Shown: piece by piece, positions 9,178-17,943 of the stretch
How positions within the stretch are numbered: the stretch's first letter is position 1
Layout of the letters: the number at the start of each line of letters is the position of its first letter
Virus record (IMG/VR): IMGVR_UViG_3300032524_000088
Location: 1 to 36,846 of that record
DNA length: 36,846 bases
Strand: one strand, 5' to 3'
Source: a virus
Notes under the pieces: generated by a model
Told to the model about the DNA's origin: nothing
Databases searched by the model: none
The model's input: only the letters and a program-made list of their open reading frames with translations
Translations under genes and position numbers: made by a program

Positions 9178-9836
9178 TAGATCGGCTCCCAGCTACTCCG
9201 ACTGTTTGGATCGCCACCCTTGTACTTGTATCCGCCGACTACGTCCCCGATTTGAGGACGGGCTGCCGCGCCACCGGGAGCGGCAGCGGGCGGCGCAGTC
9301 GCGGCGGGTGGCGCGGCCGTAGGTGCGGGAACAGGGTCCGTCGTTCCCAATAGTCGACTAATAACCGTTCCTGGCTTGTTTACGGGAGGCGTTTGGGCCG
9401 ACGGCGATGGGGTCGCTGGCGCCTGAGTGGCCGATCCAGGGCGCAATACATCGAATAGAATTCTAGCCTGTTCCAAAGCCCTCTGAGCACCCGTCCCACT
9501 CGACAACTGGCTTTTGACCAAATCAGCCATGAAGTCAGAATCGGATCTGGTGCGAGAATTGTAGACGATAGAGATCGCGTCTTTTTGGGACCACCCTTTT
9601 TTTATTAGAAAATTGAAGTTTTTGATTTGCGAAGTATCATCCCCCAGCGAGCCATTCTCCTTCTCAAATTTCTGCCGGATATCTTCTAGCGCGACGTTGT
9701 TGTCGTGCAGGTACGCATCCCGCTGGCGCTGACGCTTGGCCTTGCCATCCTCTTGGAACTGTTCGGTACGCACATCAGCCGCGCCACCGAGCCCGCCGAC
9801 TACAGCCTTCCCCAGCAATCCGAGTTTTCTCGCCAT
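9177..9836 (-). CDS. Virion-associated hypothetical protein with Pro/Ala-rich C-terminus
   Basis: The product is 219 aa from ATG 9836. The first 100 residues are charged and helical (MARKLGLLGKAVVGGLGG, then a Lys/Arg/Gln-rich stretch). About 120-195 is low-complexity Pro/Ala/Thr (for example PAPTAAPPAATAPPAAAPGG), ending in a short KYKGGDPNSRSSWEPI tail. It is translationally coupled to the giant virion protein. Genes at this place in podoviruses usually encode internal or ejection proteins, so a virion role is inferred from position. I do not recognise a domain. Confidence 0.6.
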   Translation of the reverse strand: MARKLGLLGKAVVGGLGGAADVRTEQFQEDGKAKRQRQRDAYLHDNNVALEDIRQKFEKENGSLGDDTSQIKNFNFLIKKGWSQKDAISIVYNSRTRSDSDFMADLVKSQLSSGTGAQRALEQARILFDVLRPGSATQAPATPSPSAQTPPVNKPGTVISRLLGTTDPVPAPTAAPPAATAPPAAAPGGAAARPQIGDVVGGYKYKGGDPNSRSSWEPI

Positions 9837-9838
9837 GA

Positions 9839-10480
9839 CTAACCTACCGCTCCTGGTGCTTGTGGCGCCGGCGCTGCGCCCTCTTCCGGCAGTGAGAATT
9901 CGCTAAAACTATCAGCCGCACCGGGGACGACCTGATCAAGGGCGCCACTCTTGGCTCCCTCTTGTAGATCTGCAAAGTTCGCGGCCGCCTTGTCCGGGTC
10001 GATGTTGCCCTGCTGCTGGTCGCGGTACATTTCCGTGGCGAGATAGACCGACGACTCCAACTGGTCCGCGCTGAGGTCGTGAATTCCAGCGTCCTTCATA
10101 AGGTCGGCCAAGTCCTCTAGGACTTCCTCGCCCGCGTGCATAACAACGCCTTCGGAGAAATCTTTTCCCGCCGATCGCGCGCTGTCGACCATGCGGGACA
10201 TGACCGCCGAGACAGTTTGAGCGAGGCCCTGAACCGGGTCGCCCGCGCCTGAGAGGCTGTCGAGCAAGGTCGGCATGTCATCATAGAGCGCGGAGTAGGC
10301 ATTGTTCACAAGCTGGTCGTATTCCGCCTGCTCTTCTTTGCTGGCATTCGGCTGTTCGTCGGGCGTCGGTATTGGAGCCTCTGGCACAACAAGGCCCTGG
10401 CGCGGAGCCGCTACTTGCGGTGCCGCGGATTGGGGCGGGGGCGTTAGAGCCGTTCCGCCTAGGAGACCTTGTTTCATCAC
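9839..10480 (-). CDS. Virion-associated acidic hypothetical protein
   Basis: The product is 213 aa. A short N-terminus (MMKQGLLGGTALTPPP), a Pro-rich linker, an acidic helical core (about 50-175, many Asp/Glu/Ala) and a Pro/Ala tail are visible. It lies between the amphipathic ejection-type protein and a second small coupled protein, all upstream of the giant transglycosylase protein. Position and composition fit a head-interior protein. No catalytic motif, signal peptide or membrane segment was seen, and the family is not recognised. Confidence 0.6.
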   Translation of the reverse strand: MMKQGLLGGTALTPPPQSAAPQVAAPRQGLVVPEAPIPTPDEQPNASKEEQAEYDQLVNNAYSALYDDMPTLLDSLSGAGDPVQGLAQTVSAVMSRMVDSARSAGKDFSEGVVMHAGEEVLEDLADLMKDAGIHDLSADQLESSVYLATEMYRDQQQGNIDPDKAAANFADLQEGAKSGALDQVVPGAADSFSEFSLPEEGAAPAPQAPGAVG

Positions 10481-10487
10481 GCCACCT

Positions 10488-11405
10488 TTAGGCTGGTTGC
10501 AGTGTTATCGCGCGCTTGTCAGGGTCCCACGCCCAACGGCTCGCCAAGCCGGTCGACGGCGCCGCCGCCAAAGCCTGTTGCTGTTGAGCGGTCAGCAATC
10601 CCTGCCCGCCTGTGCCGTAGTTCGCCCGTATCTCGCCCCGCGCCTGCGCCGCGTCTTCGGCATCGATCCGGGCAGCTCTCTCGCGACCGTCGTCGCCCGT
10701 AAGCACAGCCTTCGCCGCGCCGCCAATTGCACCGACAACGGCCTGGTTGTTCGAGCCAACCTGAATTGTGCGGCCGAGTTTTCCCATAGCCGTCAGGTCT
10801 TTCCACGGGGTCGGGGGCGGCAACAGGCCCACCTTGCCCATCACGCCGGATGTCCCCACCACTCTTGGTGCCGTAGACGCCGCTTTCGCTGCGCTGGTCA
10901 ATGTGCTGGTTGGAGCCGCCGCTGGCGCCGCCGCTGCGGCGGTAGCCGCCGTAGTCGGAGTCGAACCAAATCCCGTGTTGAGGCCCGGTGTTGCCGCAGG
11001 TGCCGCCGCCGGCGCTGCTGTAGCTGCCGCGGCAGGGGCATTGATCGCACCAAGAACGCCGCCAGTGACGAGGCCGCCGAGGCCGCCAATCAACATGCCT
11101 TTTTTGATATCGCCGCCGGTCGCCGCTGCGGTCAAGCCACCGATCGCGGTGCCGATGATGCCCTTTGAGACAGCGCCAGACACAATGCTCCCTAGAGCAC
11201 CGGTCCCAAACTTGGTCCCAATGAAGGCTGTTAATTTCCCTGACCAGGCGAAGATGCCTGTCCCTGCCGCGCCGGGGATGGCCGCTATCGCTGCGCCCGC
11301 TGTGAAGATGACCGCCGCCGCCAACAAGATGTACGGCAGAACCTTCTTGACGACCTTGGCGACCTTTTTGAAGACCTTTTTTACGCCCTTGAAAACGCTG
11401 CTCAT
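10488..11405 (-). CDS. Amphipathic, glycine/alanine-rich ejection-type virion protein
   Basis: The product is 305 aa from ATG 11405, overlapping the GNAT stop (ATGA). The N-terminus is strongly amphipathic and basic (VFKGVKKVFKKVAKVVKKV), followed by hydrophobic Gly/Ala stretches (about 24-50, 70-125) and a low-complexity Ala/Pro/Thr linker (about 125-185). Such membrane-active ends with a Gly-zipper-like middle are typical of podovirus ejection proteins that build a channel through the host envelope. That role is inferred from composition and position upstream of the giant internal protein. Exact homologues cannot be named from the sequence alone. Confidence 0.65.
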   Translation of the reverse strand: MSSVFKGVKKVFKKVAKVVKKVLPYILLAAAVIFTAGAAIAAIPGAAGTGIFAWSGKLTAFIGTKFGTGALGSIVSGAVSKGIIGTAIGGLTAAATGGDIKKGMLIGGLGGLVTGGVLGAINAPAAAATAAPAAAPAATPGLNTGFGSTPTTAATAAAAAPAAAPTSTLTSAAKAASTAPRVVGTSGVMGKVGLLPPPTPWKDLTAMGKLGRTIQVGSNNQAVVGAIGGAAKAVLTGDDGRERAARIDAEDAAQARGEIRANYGTGGQGLLTAQQQQALAAAPSTGLASRWAWDPDKRAITLQPA

Positions 11406-11887
11406 TGCGCTGCCCTCATTCCGAAAATGGCGCCGCGTTGGACGAAGCCCATGCGTTCGTACAGCTTTGCGGTGCGCTTATAGTCGCCCACGACGTCCGT
11501 GCATCCCATTGTGAACTCGAAGACCTTCGGTATAGCGCGGCCCCACTCGACGACGCTTTGCAACAGCATACGCGCATCGGCTGGATTGGCCCGCTTTGAT
11601 TGGTAGAAGAACAGATCCGTCACCATGAGGCTGTCTGACATATCCTGAATACGAGTCACAATCCCGACGATGACGCCCTCCACAATGCCCTCGCGCTCAG
11701 ACACCATGACGAGCGTAGAACCATCGTTCTTGCCGCCGTGTCGCTGCATCGCGTTCATTAGAAGACCCTTGAGATATTTCACGTCAACCTTGACCTCTGT
11801 TCCTTCGTATCTGCTCAATTTGTGCGCCTCGACCAGTAATGCGGCGATGCGCGGGATTTCAGTAAACTTGCCTCTCCTTACGCTCAT
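11402..11887 (-). CDS. GNAT-family N-acetyltransferase
   Basis: The product is 161 aa. The GNAT fold is suggested by the N-terminal MSVRRGKFTEIPRIAALLVE helix, the central strands (DGSTLVMVSEREGIVEGVIVG) with the following LMVTDLFFY strand, and a C-terminal Y-x-R-x-AKLYERMGFVQRGAIFGM, the usual motif B/C ending of acyl-CoA-dependent acetyltransferases. Phage GNAT proteins between structural genes are common, but their substrates are unknown. ATGA overlaps on both sides bind it into the ejection-protein operon. It might modify a virion or host protein, but nothing here shows the target. Confidence 0.8.
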   Translation of the reverse strand: MSVRRGKFTEIPRIAALLVEAHKLSRYEGTEVKVDVKYLKGLLMNAMQRHGGKNDGSTLVMVSEREGIVEGVIVGIVTRIQDMSDSLMVTDLFFYQSKRANPADARMLLQSVVEWGRAIPKVFEFTMGCTDVVGDYKRTAKLYERMGFVQRGAIFGMRAAQ

Positions 11888-12759
11888 GCAACGAAGCCGG
11901 GATCAAAGTTCGGCGCGGTCGCCGGCGCTGGCGCGGTCGGTGGCGGGGCGCCTGGGCCACCGGTCGGCGGCGGCGGCGGCGGCGCTGCACCACCAAAGAT
12001 CGGCGACGACCATTCTACCGGGAACGAGTACAGGCGCTGGATCATCGCAAAATTCGAGTCCCGCAACGCCGCCAGGTGCTCAAGGCTCTGAGCGCGCGCC
12101 GCCGCGGGGATGGCCGTGTTGTCCTGAATGCGCGTGAAAGTGTCCGCATACTGGGCGGCAAGGTTTACCAGCGCCTCTGTCGCCTTCTGCCTCTCTGAGC
12201 CCTGGATATTCAGGTTGGCGATGTACTGCTGTGTTTCAGAGTTGAGGTTGGCCAGCTTGACCTGGGTGCCGGTGTTAAGTTGGGCGACACGCTCGTTCGA
12301 CAAGATGCCCGCGTTGGTCAGCTTCTCACGCGCAACCCGCTCGGCCTCGCCCTCGCTTTCACGGGACGCCAGTTCAGTCGTCAAAAGGCCCGCGCGCGCT
12401 GTGCGCTCTTCCTGCGCCTGGGTCTCGGCTGACGTTCGTGTCGCCGCAGATTCGGACGCCTGGAACGTGCGCGCGGCAATATCGCGCTCGGTCTGTTGCG
12501 TAAAGTCTTGGGCCGACAGGTTGGATTGCTGTATCTGGGTCGCCTCCTGCGCGGCGATCGGTAGCGCGGCCTTCTGCGCGGCCTCTTCACCTGCCTGGAC
12601 CGCGATCGATGAATTGAGCAACCCGCGCTTGTTCGAGGTCCGCGCGGCGTCGGTCTTCGCGCGCTGGATGAACGTCGGATTGTCTTTGATCAGCCCAGAA
12701 ACGCGGTCAGCTACGCCCGCGTCTTCGGGTATCCACTTTCCGTTTGCATCATAAGCCAT
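11884..12759 (-). CDS. Coiled-coil internal virion protein
   Basis: The product is 291 aa from ATG 12759, with AGGA upstream. After an N-terminal segment (DRVSGLIKDNPTFIQRAKTD, then RGLLNSSIAVQAGEEAAQKA), a long Ala/Gln/Glu/Thr-rich helical region (about 55-215) predicts coiled coil. A Pro-rich tail (GGAAPPPPPPTGGPG) follows. The start pattern with RGLLNSS-x-A is one I have seen in podovirus virion proteins next to ejection proteins. It precedes the GNAT and ejection genes. Role as an internal or tail-associated protein is inferred. Confidence 0.65.
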   Translation of the reverse strand: MAYDANGKWIPEDAGVADRVSGLIKDNPTFIQRAKTDAARTSNKRGLLNSSIAVQAGEEAAQKAALPIAAQEATQIQQSNLSAQDFTQQTERDIAARTFQASESAATRTSAETQAQEERTARAGLLTTELASRESEGEAERVAREKLTNAGILSNERVAQLNTGTQVKLANLNSETQQYIANLNIQGSERQKATEALVNLAAQYADTFTRIQDNTAIPAAARAQSLEHLAALRDSNFAMIQRLYSFPVEWSSPIFGGAAPPPPPPTGGPGAPPPTAPAPATAPNFDPGFVA

Positions 12760-12767
12760 GGCTTATC

Positions 12768-13130
12768 CTAGTTACCGGCCGACAAAATCTGCTGCTGCAT
12801 CTTTTGAAGCTGCTGCGTCGCGTTGAGATAGAGTTCAAGCTGCGCCGAACCCGTCTGGCACTGAGCGCAGCCGATCCCGTACCGTATCTCAAGGTCGACC
12901 ACCCGTCCTATCCAACGGTCAAGTTCGTTTTGGAGCGCGGCCCTCTGCGCTTCCTTGCGGACGGACTGAATATCAAGGCGGATTTCTTTGAGCGTTTCCT
13001 GAACCTCGCCCGCGAACGCCTTGTGCAAATACCGATCATCGACAGACCAAGCAAAGGCCACCAACGCTATCAGGCCAGCAACCGTCAGACCGCTCTTGGT
13101 GGGGATCTTCACGCCTCGAATCTCGGTCAT
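12768..13130 (-). CDS. Single-pass membrane protein with coiled coil
   Basis: The product is 120 aa from ATG 13130, overlapping the previous stop (ATGA). One membrane segment at about residues 13-30 (SGLTVAGLIALVAFAWSV) is followed by a helical periplasmic part with a CAQC pair at about residue 92 and a Gln-rich end (LQKMQQQILSAGN). This is the topology of a holin- or spanin-like accessory protein. A true spanin pair exists elsewhere at the end of the operon, so this may be an additional lysis or envelope factor. Family not recognised. Confidence 0.6.
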   Translation of the reverse strand: MTEIRGVKIPTKSGLTVAGLIALVAFAWSVDDRYLHKAFAGEVQETLKEIRLDIQSVRKEAQRAALQNELDRWIGRVVDLEIRYGIGCAQCQTGSAQLELYLNATQQLQKMQQQILSAGN

Positions 13131-13435
13131 ATCGGTGGATCCTCTTCAAGAATAATTGGCGGCGGGATGACGTACAGAAATACGCCCGACGACGCTATGC
13201 AAGAAACGCCGCTCGTGTCGGTTACGACGAAGGACCACGTTTTTCCGTCCGGCGATCCGTACAGCTCGGTCATGTGGTTGCCGCTTGTCGACAGCCCGCG
13301 AGTAAGCGGAACTTCCTTGAACAGCGCCAACAGACGGGCCGCCAACACTGCGCGCGGGGCGCATATGGACGCCTGCGCGTGCGCGATCCCCGGCAATAGC
13401 ACGGCGATCAAGGGGAGTGCCTTCAAAAACTTCAT
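13127..13435 (-). CDS. Secreted small phage protein
   Basis: The product is 102 aa from ATG 13435, with GGAG seven bases upstream. It has a typical signal peptide (MKFLKALPLIAVLLPGIAHA) followed by a small periplasmic domain with two Cys (SICAPR and VSCIASSG) and a Pro/Glu tail. I recall similar secreted proteins (YGSPDGKTWSFVVT, then VSC-x-ASSG) encoded near tail and lysis genes of alphaproteobacterial phages, always annotated as hypothetical. Function is unknown. The location suggests an envelope action late in infection. Confidence 0.65.
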   Translation of the reverse strand: MKFLKALPLIAVLLPGIAHAQASICAPRAVLAARLLALFKEVPLTRGLSTSGNHMTELYGSPDGKTWSFVVTDTSGVSCIASSGVFLYVIPPPIILEEDPPI

Positions 13436-13522
13436 AGCAAACTCCGGTCCGGCCCTGGACGAAGCCTACACCTATGCGGGTCTGCATGGGTGTGATCGCT
13501 GCTACGCGGGAATGCATGGTGG

Positions 13523-13819
13523 TCACGACTTCAAAAGTCGCTTTGAAAAGACATAGAGATTCCAAAGGACGACAACCCCGATCATCGCGCCAAATACCGC
13601 CCCGCCAATCGTGACAGCCCCATGATCGAAAACAACCACGACTACCGCAATCGCAATGTGGACGCCGACCTTGATAACAACCCAGCGCTTCGGCGCTACG
13701 GCCATGAGCCATTTCATTAGCGGATTGCGCTCGCGACCGCCGTTGTCAATTACGGCCTGCGTCGACCACACATCAAAGACGCCGACAATGACGATCAGAA
13801 GGGCGACAATAATGGTCAC
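13523..13819 (-). CDS. Small multipass membrane protein, possible holin
   Basis: The product is 98 aa from GTG 13819 (GTGA overlap with the previous stop). Three hydrophobic segments at about 1-18 (TIIVALLIVIVGVFDVWST), 45-65 and 67-90 suggest three membrane passes. The segment DVWSTQAVIDNGGRERNPLMKWL resembles the DUF5658-type motif (D-x-x-T, then G-x-x-E-x-NPLM). Size and topology fit a holin, and no other clear holin is present in the window, but DUF5658-type proteins have no proven lysis role. The call is therefore kept general. Confidence 0.6.
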   Translation of the reverse strand: MTIIVALLIVIVGVFDVWSTQAVIDNGGRERNPLMKWLMAVAPKRWVVIKVGVHIAIAVVVVVFDHGAVTIGGAVFGAMIGVVVLWNLYVFSKRLLKS

Positions 13820-14202
13820 GCGGGCTTCACTAACCGATGCGCGACCCGCGCCGCGATGGTACCGGCAAGCAAGTCCTTCCGCTTCTGACTGACAGCCCCA
13901 ACAGTTGCCAAGTCCTCAATCGTGCGGGCCAGCGAACCTAGCGACACCAGTTCCTTATCAAGGCGCGTGGCTTCGCGCTCCCACACTTCAAGTGCGGTTG
14001 GCGGGGTGGGTGGGTCTTGGTATGGGTCAATAACCTTTCCGCTAATGGCAGCGGCGATTGCTGCGGCTGTGTCGGTCTTTTCCTGCGCGCTCAACAGGTC
14101 GCAATGTGACAAGTCGATGTTGTGCAGATCAATCGCGTAGCGATGCCCGTTCGCTGTTTCAATATGCGCGTATAAGTTAGGCAGTCTGATATCTATTTTC
14201 AT
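13816..14202 (-). CDS. Small hypothetical protein downstream of tail fibre
   Basis: The product is 128 aa from ATG 14202. A beta-rich start (MKIDIRLPNLYAHIETANGH) leads to a helical charged C-terminal half (LDKELVSLGSLARTIEDL, then RKDLLAGTIAARVAHRL). It directly follows the fibre gene, a place often taken by fibre chaperones or assembly proteins. No sequence match is recognised, so the assembly role is only positional inference. Confidence 0.55.
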   Translation of the reverse strand: MKIDIRLPNLYAHIETANGHRYAIDLHNIDLSHCDLLSAQEKTDTAAAIAAAISGKVIDPYQDPPTPPTALEVWEREATRLDKELVSLGSLARTIEDLATVGAVSQKRKDLLAGTIAARVAHRLVKPA

Positions 14203-14214
14203 TTTTGCACCGCC

Positions 14215-15861
14215 TTAAATCGCGTAGACGATTGAGATTTGGAGAATGAAGTTTCCGCCAAAAACACTCGCCTGCACGGTCGTATTAACCGAGTTATCAA
14301 AAAACTCTCGAAACTGCATGTAAGTCGTTCCTGATATCGCAGCGGGGGCCACCCAAAGACCAGTTGTGTTGAAGTTGTCCATGTATCCAATCGCGCCAAC
14401 ACCAACCGGGTTGACCCCCGACTTAGATGTGAATGGAAGGCCCGTTAGTCTAAAGTCTCCAGTGGGTGAGCCAGCCCAACTGTTGAGGTCGAGGTAGCAC
14501 ATCGCATAGACAAGATTACCGACCCTAATGTAGTCCCCGGATTGTGTGTTATAGCTTGGCGTTCCCGCTGTGCCTGTTGCAAAAACTGCGGGCGTCCATG
14601 TTCCGATTGCATAGTTCGCCAACGTCGAGCCAGTACCACCAAACGTGATGCCGGTAAAGTCGGGCGTGTCGCCCGTACCGACCCCCACACTGGTTCGGAG
14701 GGTAGCACCGCTTTCCCAAGCCAGCGCCCCTGCGGCAGTACCAACTAAGAGCTCGCTGTCAGCAGCATTAGCCCCAACAGCAGCAATATCTGTAAGCACT
14801 GCACTTTCAGCTTGTACATCTGTGCCGATGACAAGGCCAAGTAGCGTTTTCATCGCGGCATAACTCGCGGCCGCGATTAGAGACAGGGAGTTGGCGCTGG
14901 TGGCCTTGGCGCTAGTCGCCCCGCCCGTAATATGGACAAGCCCGTCGTATGCCGAGACATCGGCCTCTAGCCCGCCTACTTCGTGTTTTAGATAACCCGC
15001 GGCACCTGCCGTCAATGCCCCCGCGCGGATCGCCATGGTTCCCGTCGCCGTGCCGACGATAAGGCCGCCGTCGGCGATCGCGCTTGCGTCAAACTCTAAA
15101 CCACCCAATTCGTGTTTTACGAAACCTGCTGCGCCGGCGGTCAGAAAGCCTGAGCGGACCGCCATGACGCCAGAAGATGTGCCTACGAGTGCCCCGCCGT
15201 CGGTGATCGCCGAAATGTCGGCCTCGATGCCGCCGCGTTCGTGCTTAACCTGGCCTGTTGACGACGTGAGCAGCGCGAGCGCAACGGGATCTGTCGTGCC
15301 GTCGCCTGTAACCACCTCGCCATCAGCCAGGGCGGCCATGACCGTGACGTTGCCCGTCCCGCTGCCGAGCAGAAGGCCACCATCGGCCAGAGTCGCTACC
15401 CCGGTGCCGCCGTTGCTTACCGCAAGCGGGAGCGCCGCGCCGGTTAGGATGTTGCTACCGTGATGCCCGACCAGGATGAACTGAGTGCCGTCATAGGTGA
15501 CTTCGATGATCGAACCGGCACGGATGTCGCTCGATGCGGGGGCCGTGCTGTCAGACCGCAGGATGTTCTTAACGCCCAGACTGTCGACGTTGAGTGTAGA
15601 TGCTCCCGTATTGCTGTTGCCCGTGCCGATCAGGATGCGAAGCGTCAGACCCGCGGTGTACGCCGTCAGGGTCTTGCTCATTGCGACGACGTAGGCGTTG
15701 GCTGCGCCCGTGTCCGCGGCGTAAATAACGCGCCCCTCGTTGATGATCGCCGCTGTCGGGATGGTTGCCAGCGCAGTCTGTATAGCGGTGTTTTCCGCGT
15801 TGACTGCGCTCGCCCGCGCGAGCGTGTTCTTGGTGAGTGTGCCGGGGGTATATGCGACCAT
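14215..15861 (-). CDS. Tail fibre / tail spike-like protein with internal repeats
   Basis: The product is 548 aa; its start overlaps the preceding stop closely (TAAATG). The N-terminus (TPGTLTKNTLARASAVNAEN) looks like a virion-attachment region. The middle has three imperfect repeats of about 45 aa built on EAD-x-SAI-x-DGG, LVGT-x-x-G-x-MA-x-R and LTAGAAG-x-x-KHE-x-GG (about residues 210-305). The C-terminal domain begins GTWTPAVFATGTAG and continues with VGNLVYAMCYLDL and GLPFTSKSG. This is a fold used as a distal domain by many phage fibres. Receptor binding is expected but the receptor is unknown. Ser/Thr/Gly/Ala-rich composition fits a trimeric beta-structured fibre. Confidence 0.78.
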   Translation of the reverse strand: MVAYTPGTLTKNTLARASAVNAENTAIQTALATIPTAAIINEGRVIYAADTGAANAYVVAMSKTLTAYTAGLTLRILIGTGNSNTGASTLNVDSLGVKNILRSDSTAPASSDIRAGSIIEVTYDGTQFILVGHHGSNILTGAALPLAVSNGGTGVATLADGGLLLGSGTGNVTVMAALADGEVVTGDGTTDPVALALLTSSTGQVKHERGGIEADISAITDGGALVGTSSGVMAVRSGFLTAGAAGFVKHELGGLEFDASAIADGGLIVGTATGTMAIRAGALTAGAAGYLKHEVGGLEADVSAYDGLVHITGGATSAKATSANSLSLIAAASYAAMKTLLGLVIGTDVQAESAVLTDIAAVGANAADSELLVGTAAGALAWESGATLRTSVGVGTGDTPDFTGITFGGTGSTLANYAIGTWTPAVFATGTAGTPSYNTQSGDYIRVGNLVYAMCYLDLNSWAGSPTGDFRLTGLPFTSKSGVNPVGVGAIGYMDNFNTTGLWVAPAAISGTTYMQFREFFDNSVNTTVQASVFGGNFILQISIVYAI

Positions 15862-17940
15862 TTATGCCACCAATCTCCGCATACTGTAATGAAGCGTCAG
15901 GCCGTGGATTGTGTGAGGATCGTCGTAGGTTCCTGCCGATAACGCGGCAACCGAAACATTCGTGCCTTGTCCGTCAAGATGCGCTTCGGCGAGACCTTCG
16001 ACGGGCGCTGACCAGTTAAAGTCATCCCAGTTATCCTCTTCCCAAAATCCACCGCCGCCTGTGACGGTAAAAGCAACCTCAGATGATGGGGGCTGGTCGT
16101 CGGAAGCGTAGCTATATTCTGCCGTCGTCGAGAAGGAAACCTGTGGTTTGGCATCCATTTCGAGGGTGGCTTTGAACCACTGCTTCTCCCGCGTCGGCGA
16201 CCCCACATGGTTGAAGGGGAAGCGGGCGTAGGCCACGACCTCGGCACCATCATTGTTGGCACCTACGTCTAGTTCATACATATAGCCGTTCGTTGAGCCA
16301 AATAACAGTTCTTCGTCGCCGGTCGAGTTTTTGCCGACAAACGTGCATTCCACCGTGACCGGCAAAGTGAATGTCGCTGGCTCTGGTTTGTTGGGGCCTC
16401 GACCCAAATAGATGCTGATCCCGGTCTTGTCCGAAAAGAAGATTCGCAACATATCCTTGCGCTTCGATACGATCGTCGAAAGGACCGTGACACCCGCTTT
16501 GCGCTTGGCCCGGAAAAGCGGCTCTATCTTCTTGGACAAAGCGCCGAGAGAGAAATTGCCGTAGTCGCGCGCCTGCGAGAGGTTGCGGACACCGATGTCG
16601 TCCATGAACATGATCTTGCCCAGACGCTGCATCGTCCATGGAATGACCCCGGACCCGTCGCTCCACGGCACTAATTCCCAGTTCGTCACGTCCTGGCCGT
16701 TCAGAATAGAGATCTTGTTGCGGCCGCCGATGACCGCGAATCCCTCGATGTCTGAACTAATGTCGGTAATCTCTTCGCCGAGCGCCATTTCCGCGGCCCC
16801 GGTAATAACCGTCCATGCGTAAGGCAGCCCAAGACCGCTGTTTTGAAGAGACCCGCCGGTGAAGGCGAAAAATAGGTGTTGTTTGTGGGCCATCACCCGA
16901 ATCGGGGTGTCGGTCGTCATGCCTGTAGGAATCGGCACCAGCGTCGTACCGTCGAACTCGAACCCCAGCGATACGCCGTCACAGCCGTACAAGCGATTGG
17001 TGCCAGCGTGTCCCCCAAAGTTGTGCTGCCGGCACTGAACCCGACCACCGGCCGCCAGCGTGATCGCGACCTTGTCGGCGGCGATGGTTGCGAGGTTTGT
17101 ACTGGCTCCAACATTGATGTTTTCGGATTGGAAGGTGCCGGTCGCGGTGAGCATGATGAAGTCGCCAGCGGCATCGCCGCCAGCCCAGGACCCGGATTGA
17201 AGCGATACCCCGGTCAGGACAGCGGTCGCCGCACCGGTCGCGCCGGTGATCGTCTGACCAACCACAATCTCGGTAACGCCGCCAGATGTGAATGGAATCT
17301 TGAAGCCGAGTGCCACCTTGGTCCACCCGCTCGCCGTGCTTTTGTAGATGTCCTTGGCGGTAGCCCCGGCATTGTCTCGGAATGCAAACCGGACGCCGCC
17401 CAAAGTCGCGGCCCCCCGCATGTTGCCGGAACCGGTCACGGTGCCAATCGCGGTGCGCGCGGTCTCCATAGCGTCCCGCAGCCAAGTGGTATCCTGTGTG
17501 TCGTTATCGGCCCCACGCTCAACGGCTAGGCCGTTGGAAACGCTCTTCGTGGCCGCGCTGACTTGAAGGTTCTCGTTGTTCTGAAATGTCCCGCTGACAT
17601 TCATCAGGATCAGATAGCCGACCGCGTCATTGCCGACGTAAGAGCCTGTTTCGATCACGGCGTCGATAATCGCCAGGCCGGTCGCAGTGGACGTTGCCCC
17701 CGTGACCGTATCGCCCTCGCTGATCGCAGCGGTGCCTGCGTCGAAGTTGAGATACCAGTAGGACGCCGCGGATGGCTTGGTGCGCCCGTCTATGCGCTCG
17801 TAGCCGTCTACGCGACCGTAGCCGCCAGCGTTGCACTCATAGTTGTTGGTCGCGATTAGGCCGCCGGGGTCCTTCTCGATCGCTGGTGTGATCAGGTCCA
17901 GACCACCTCGAGCCGGGTAATATTTTGTTTGCTGGGTCAT
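15862..17940 (-). CDS. Tail or neck structural protein with duplicated GATxxAT modules
   Basis: The product is 692 aa. The N-terminus (YYPARGGLDLITPAIEKDPG, then NNYECNAGGYGRVDGYER) matches what I recall for large podovirus tail proteins found directly after the adaptor gene. Two related modules lie at about residues 75-128 and 228-280, each with G-x-T-x-TGAT-x-x-AT, then SG-x-W/Y-x-G-x-DA-x-G, then GTFQ-x-x-NxxV. The C-terminal half is beta-rich with no enzyme motif. Position after the adaptor suggests a tail tube or nozzle protein. The same module occurs in the protein at 21261-21866. Confidence 0.72.
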   Translation of the reverse strand: MTQQTKYYPARGGLDLITPAIEKDPGGLIATNNYECNAGGYGRVDGYERIDGRTKPSAASYWYLNFDAGTAAISEGDTVTGATSTATGLAIIDAVIETGSYVGNDAVGYLILMNVSGTFQNNENLQVSAATKSVSNGLAVERGADNDTQDTTWLRDAMETARTAIGTVTGSGNMRGAATLGGVRFAFRDNAGATAKDIYKSTASGWTKVALGFKIPFTSGGVTEIVVGQTITGATGAATAVLTGVSLQSGSWAGGDAAGDFIMLTATGTFQSENINVGASTNLATIAADKVAITLAAGGRVQCRQHNFGGHAGTNRLYGCDGVSLGFEFDGTTLVPIPTGMTTDTPIRVMAHKQHLFFAFTGGSLQNSGLGLPYAWTVITGAAEMALGEEITDISSDIEGFAVIGGRNKISILNGQDVTNWELVPWSDGSGVIPWTMQRLGKIMFMDDIGVRNLSQARDYGNFSLGALSKKIEPLFRAKRKAGVTVLSTIVSKRKDMLRIFFSDKTGISIYLGRGPNKPEPATFTLPVTVECTFVGKNSTGDEELLFGSTNGYMYELDVGANNDGAEVVAYARFPFNHVGSPTREKQWFKATLEMDAKPQVSFSTTAEYSYASDDQPPSSEVAFTVTGGGGFWEEDNWDDFNWSAPVEGLAEAHLDGQGTNVSVAALSAGTYDDPHTIHGLTLHYSMRRLVA

Positions 17941-17943
17941 TGG

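Noticed and set aside
8386-9180. 264-aa plus-strand frame opposite the giant virion protein
   Set aside because: Arg-rich, no RBS or known domain; a mirror of the strongly supported minus-strand gene.
10302-11514. Plus-strand frames of 288 and 248 aa
   Set aside because: They mirror the Ala/Pro-rich codons of the ejection-type proteins and show biased Arg/Cys or Ala/Pro composition.
12744-13556. 270-aa plus-strand frame
   Set aside because: Covers three coupled minus-strand genes with signal peptide and overlap signals; no independent evidence.
13146-13712. 188-aa minus-strand frame in another phase
   Set aside because: Would displace two coupled genes, one with a clear signal peptide and one with membrane segments; composition is Arg/Gly/Cys-rich as in out-of-frame reading.
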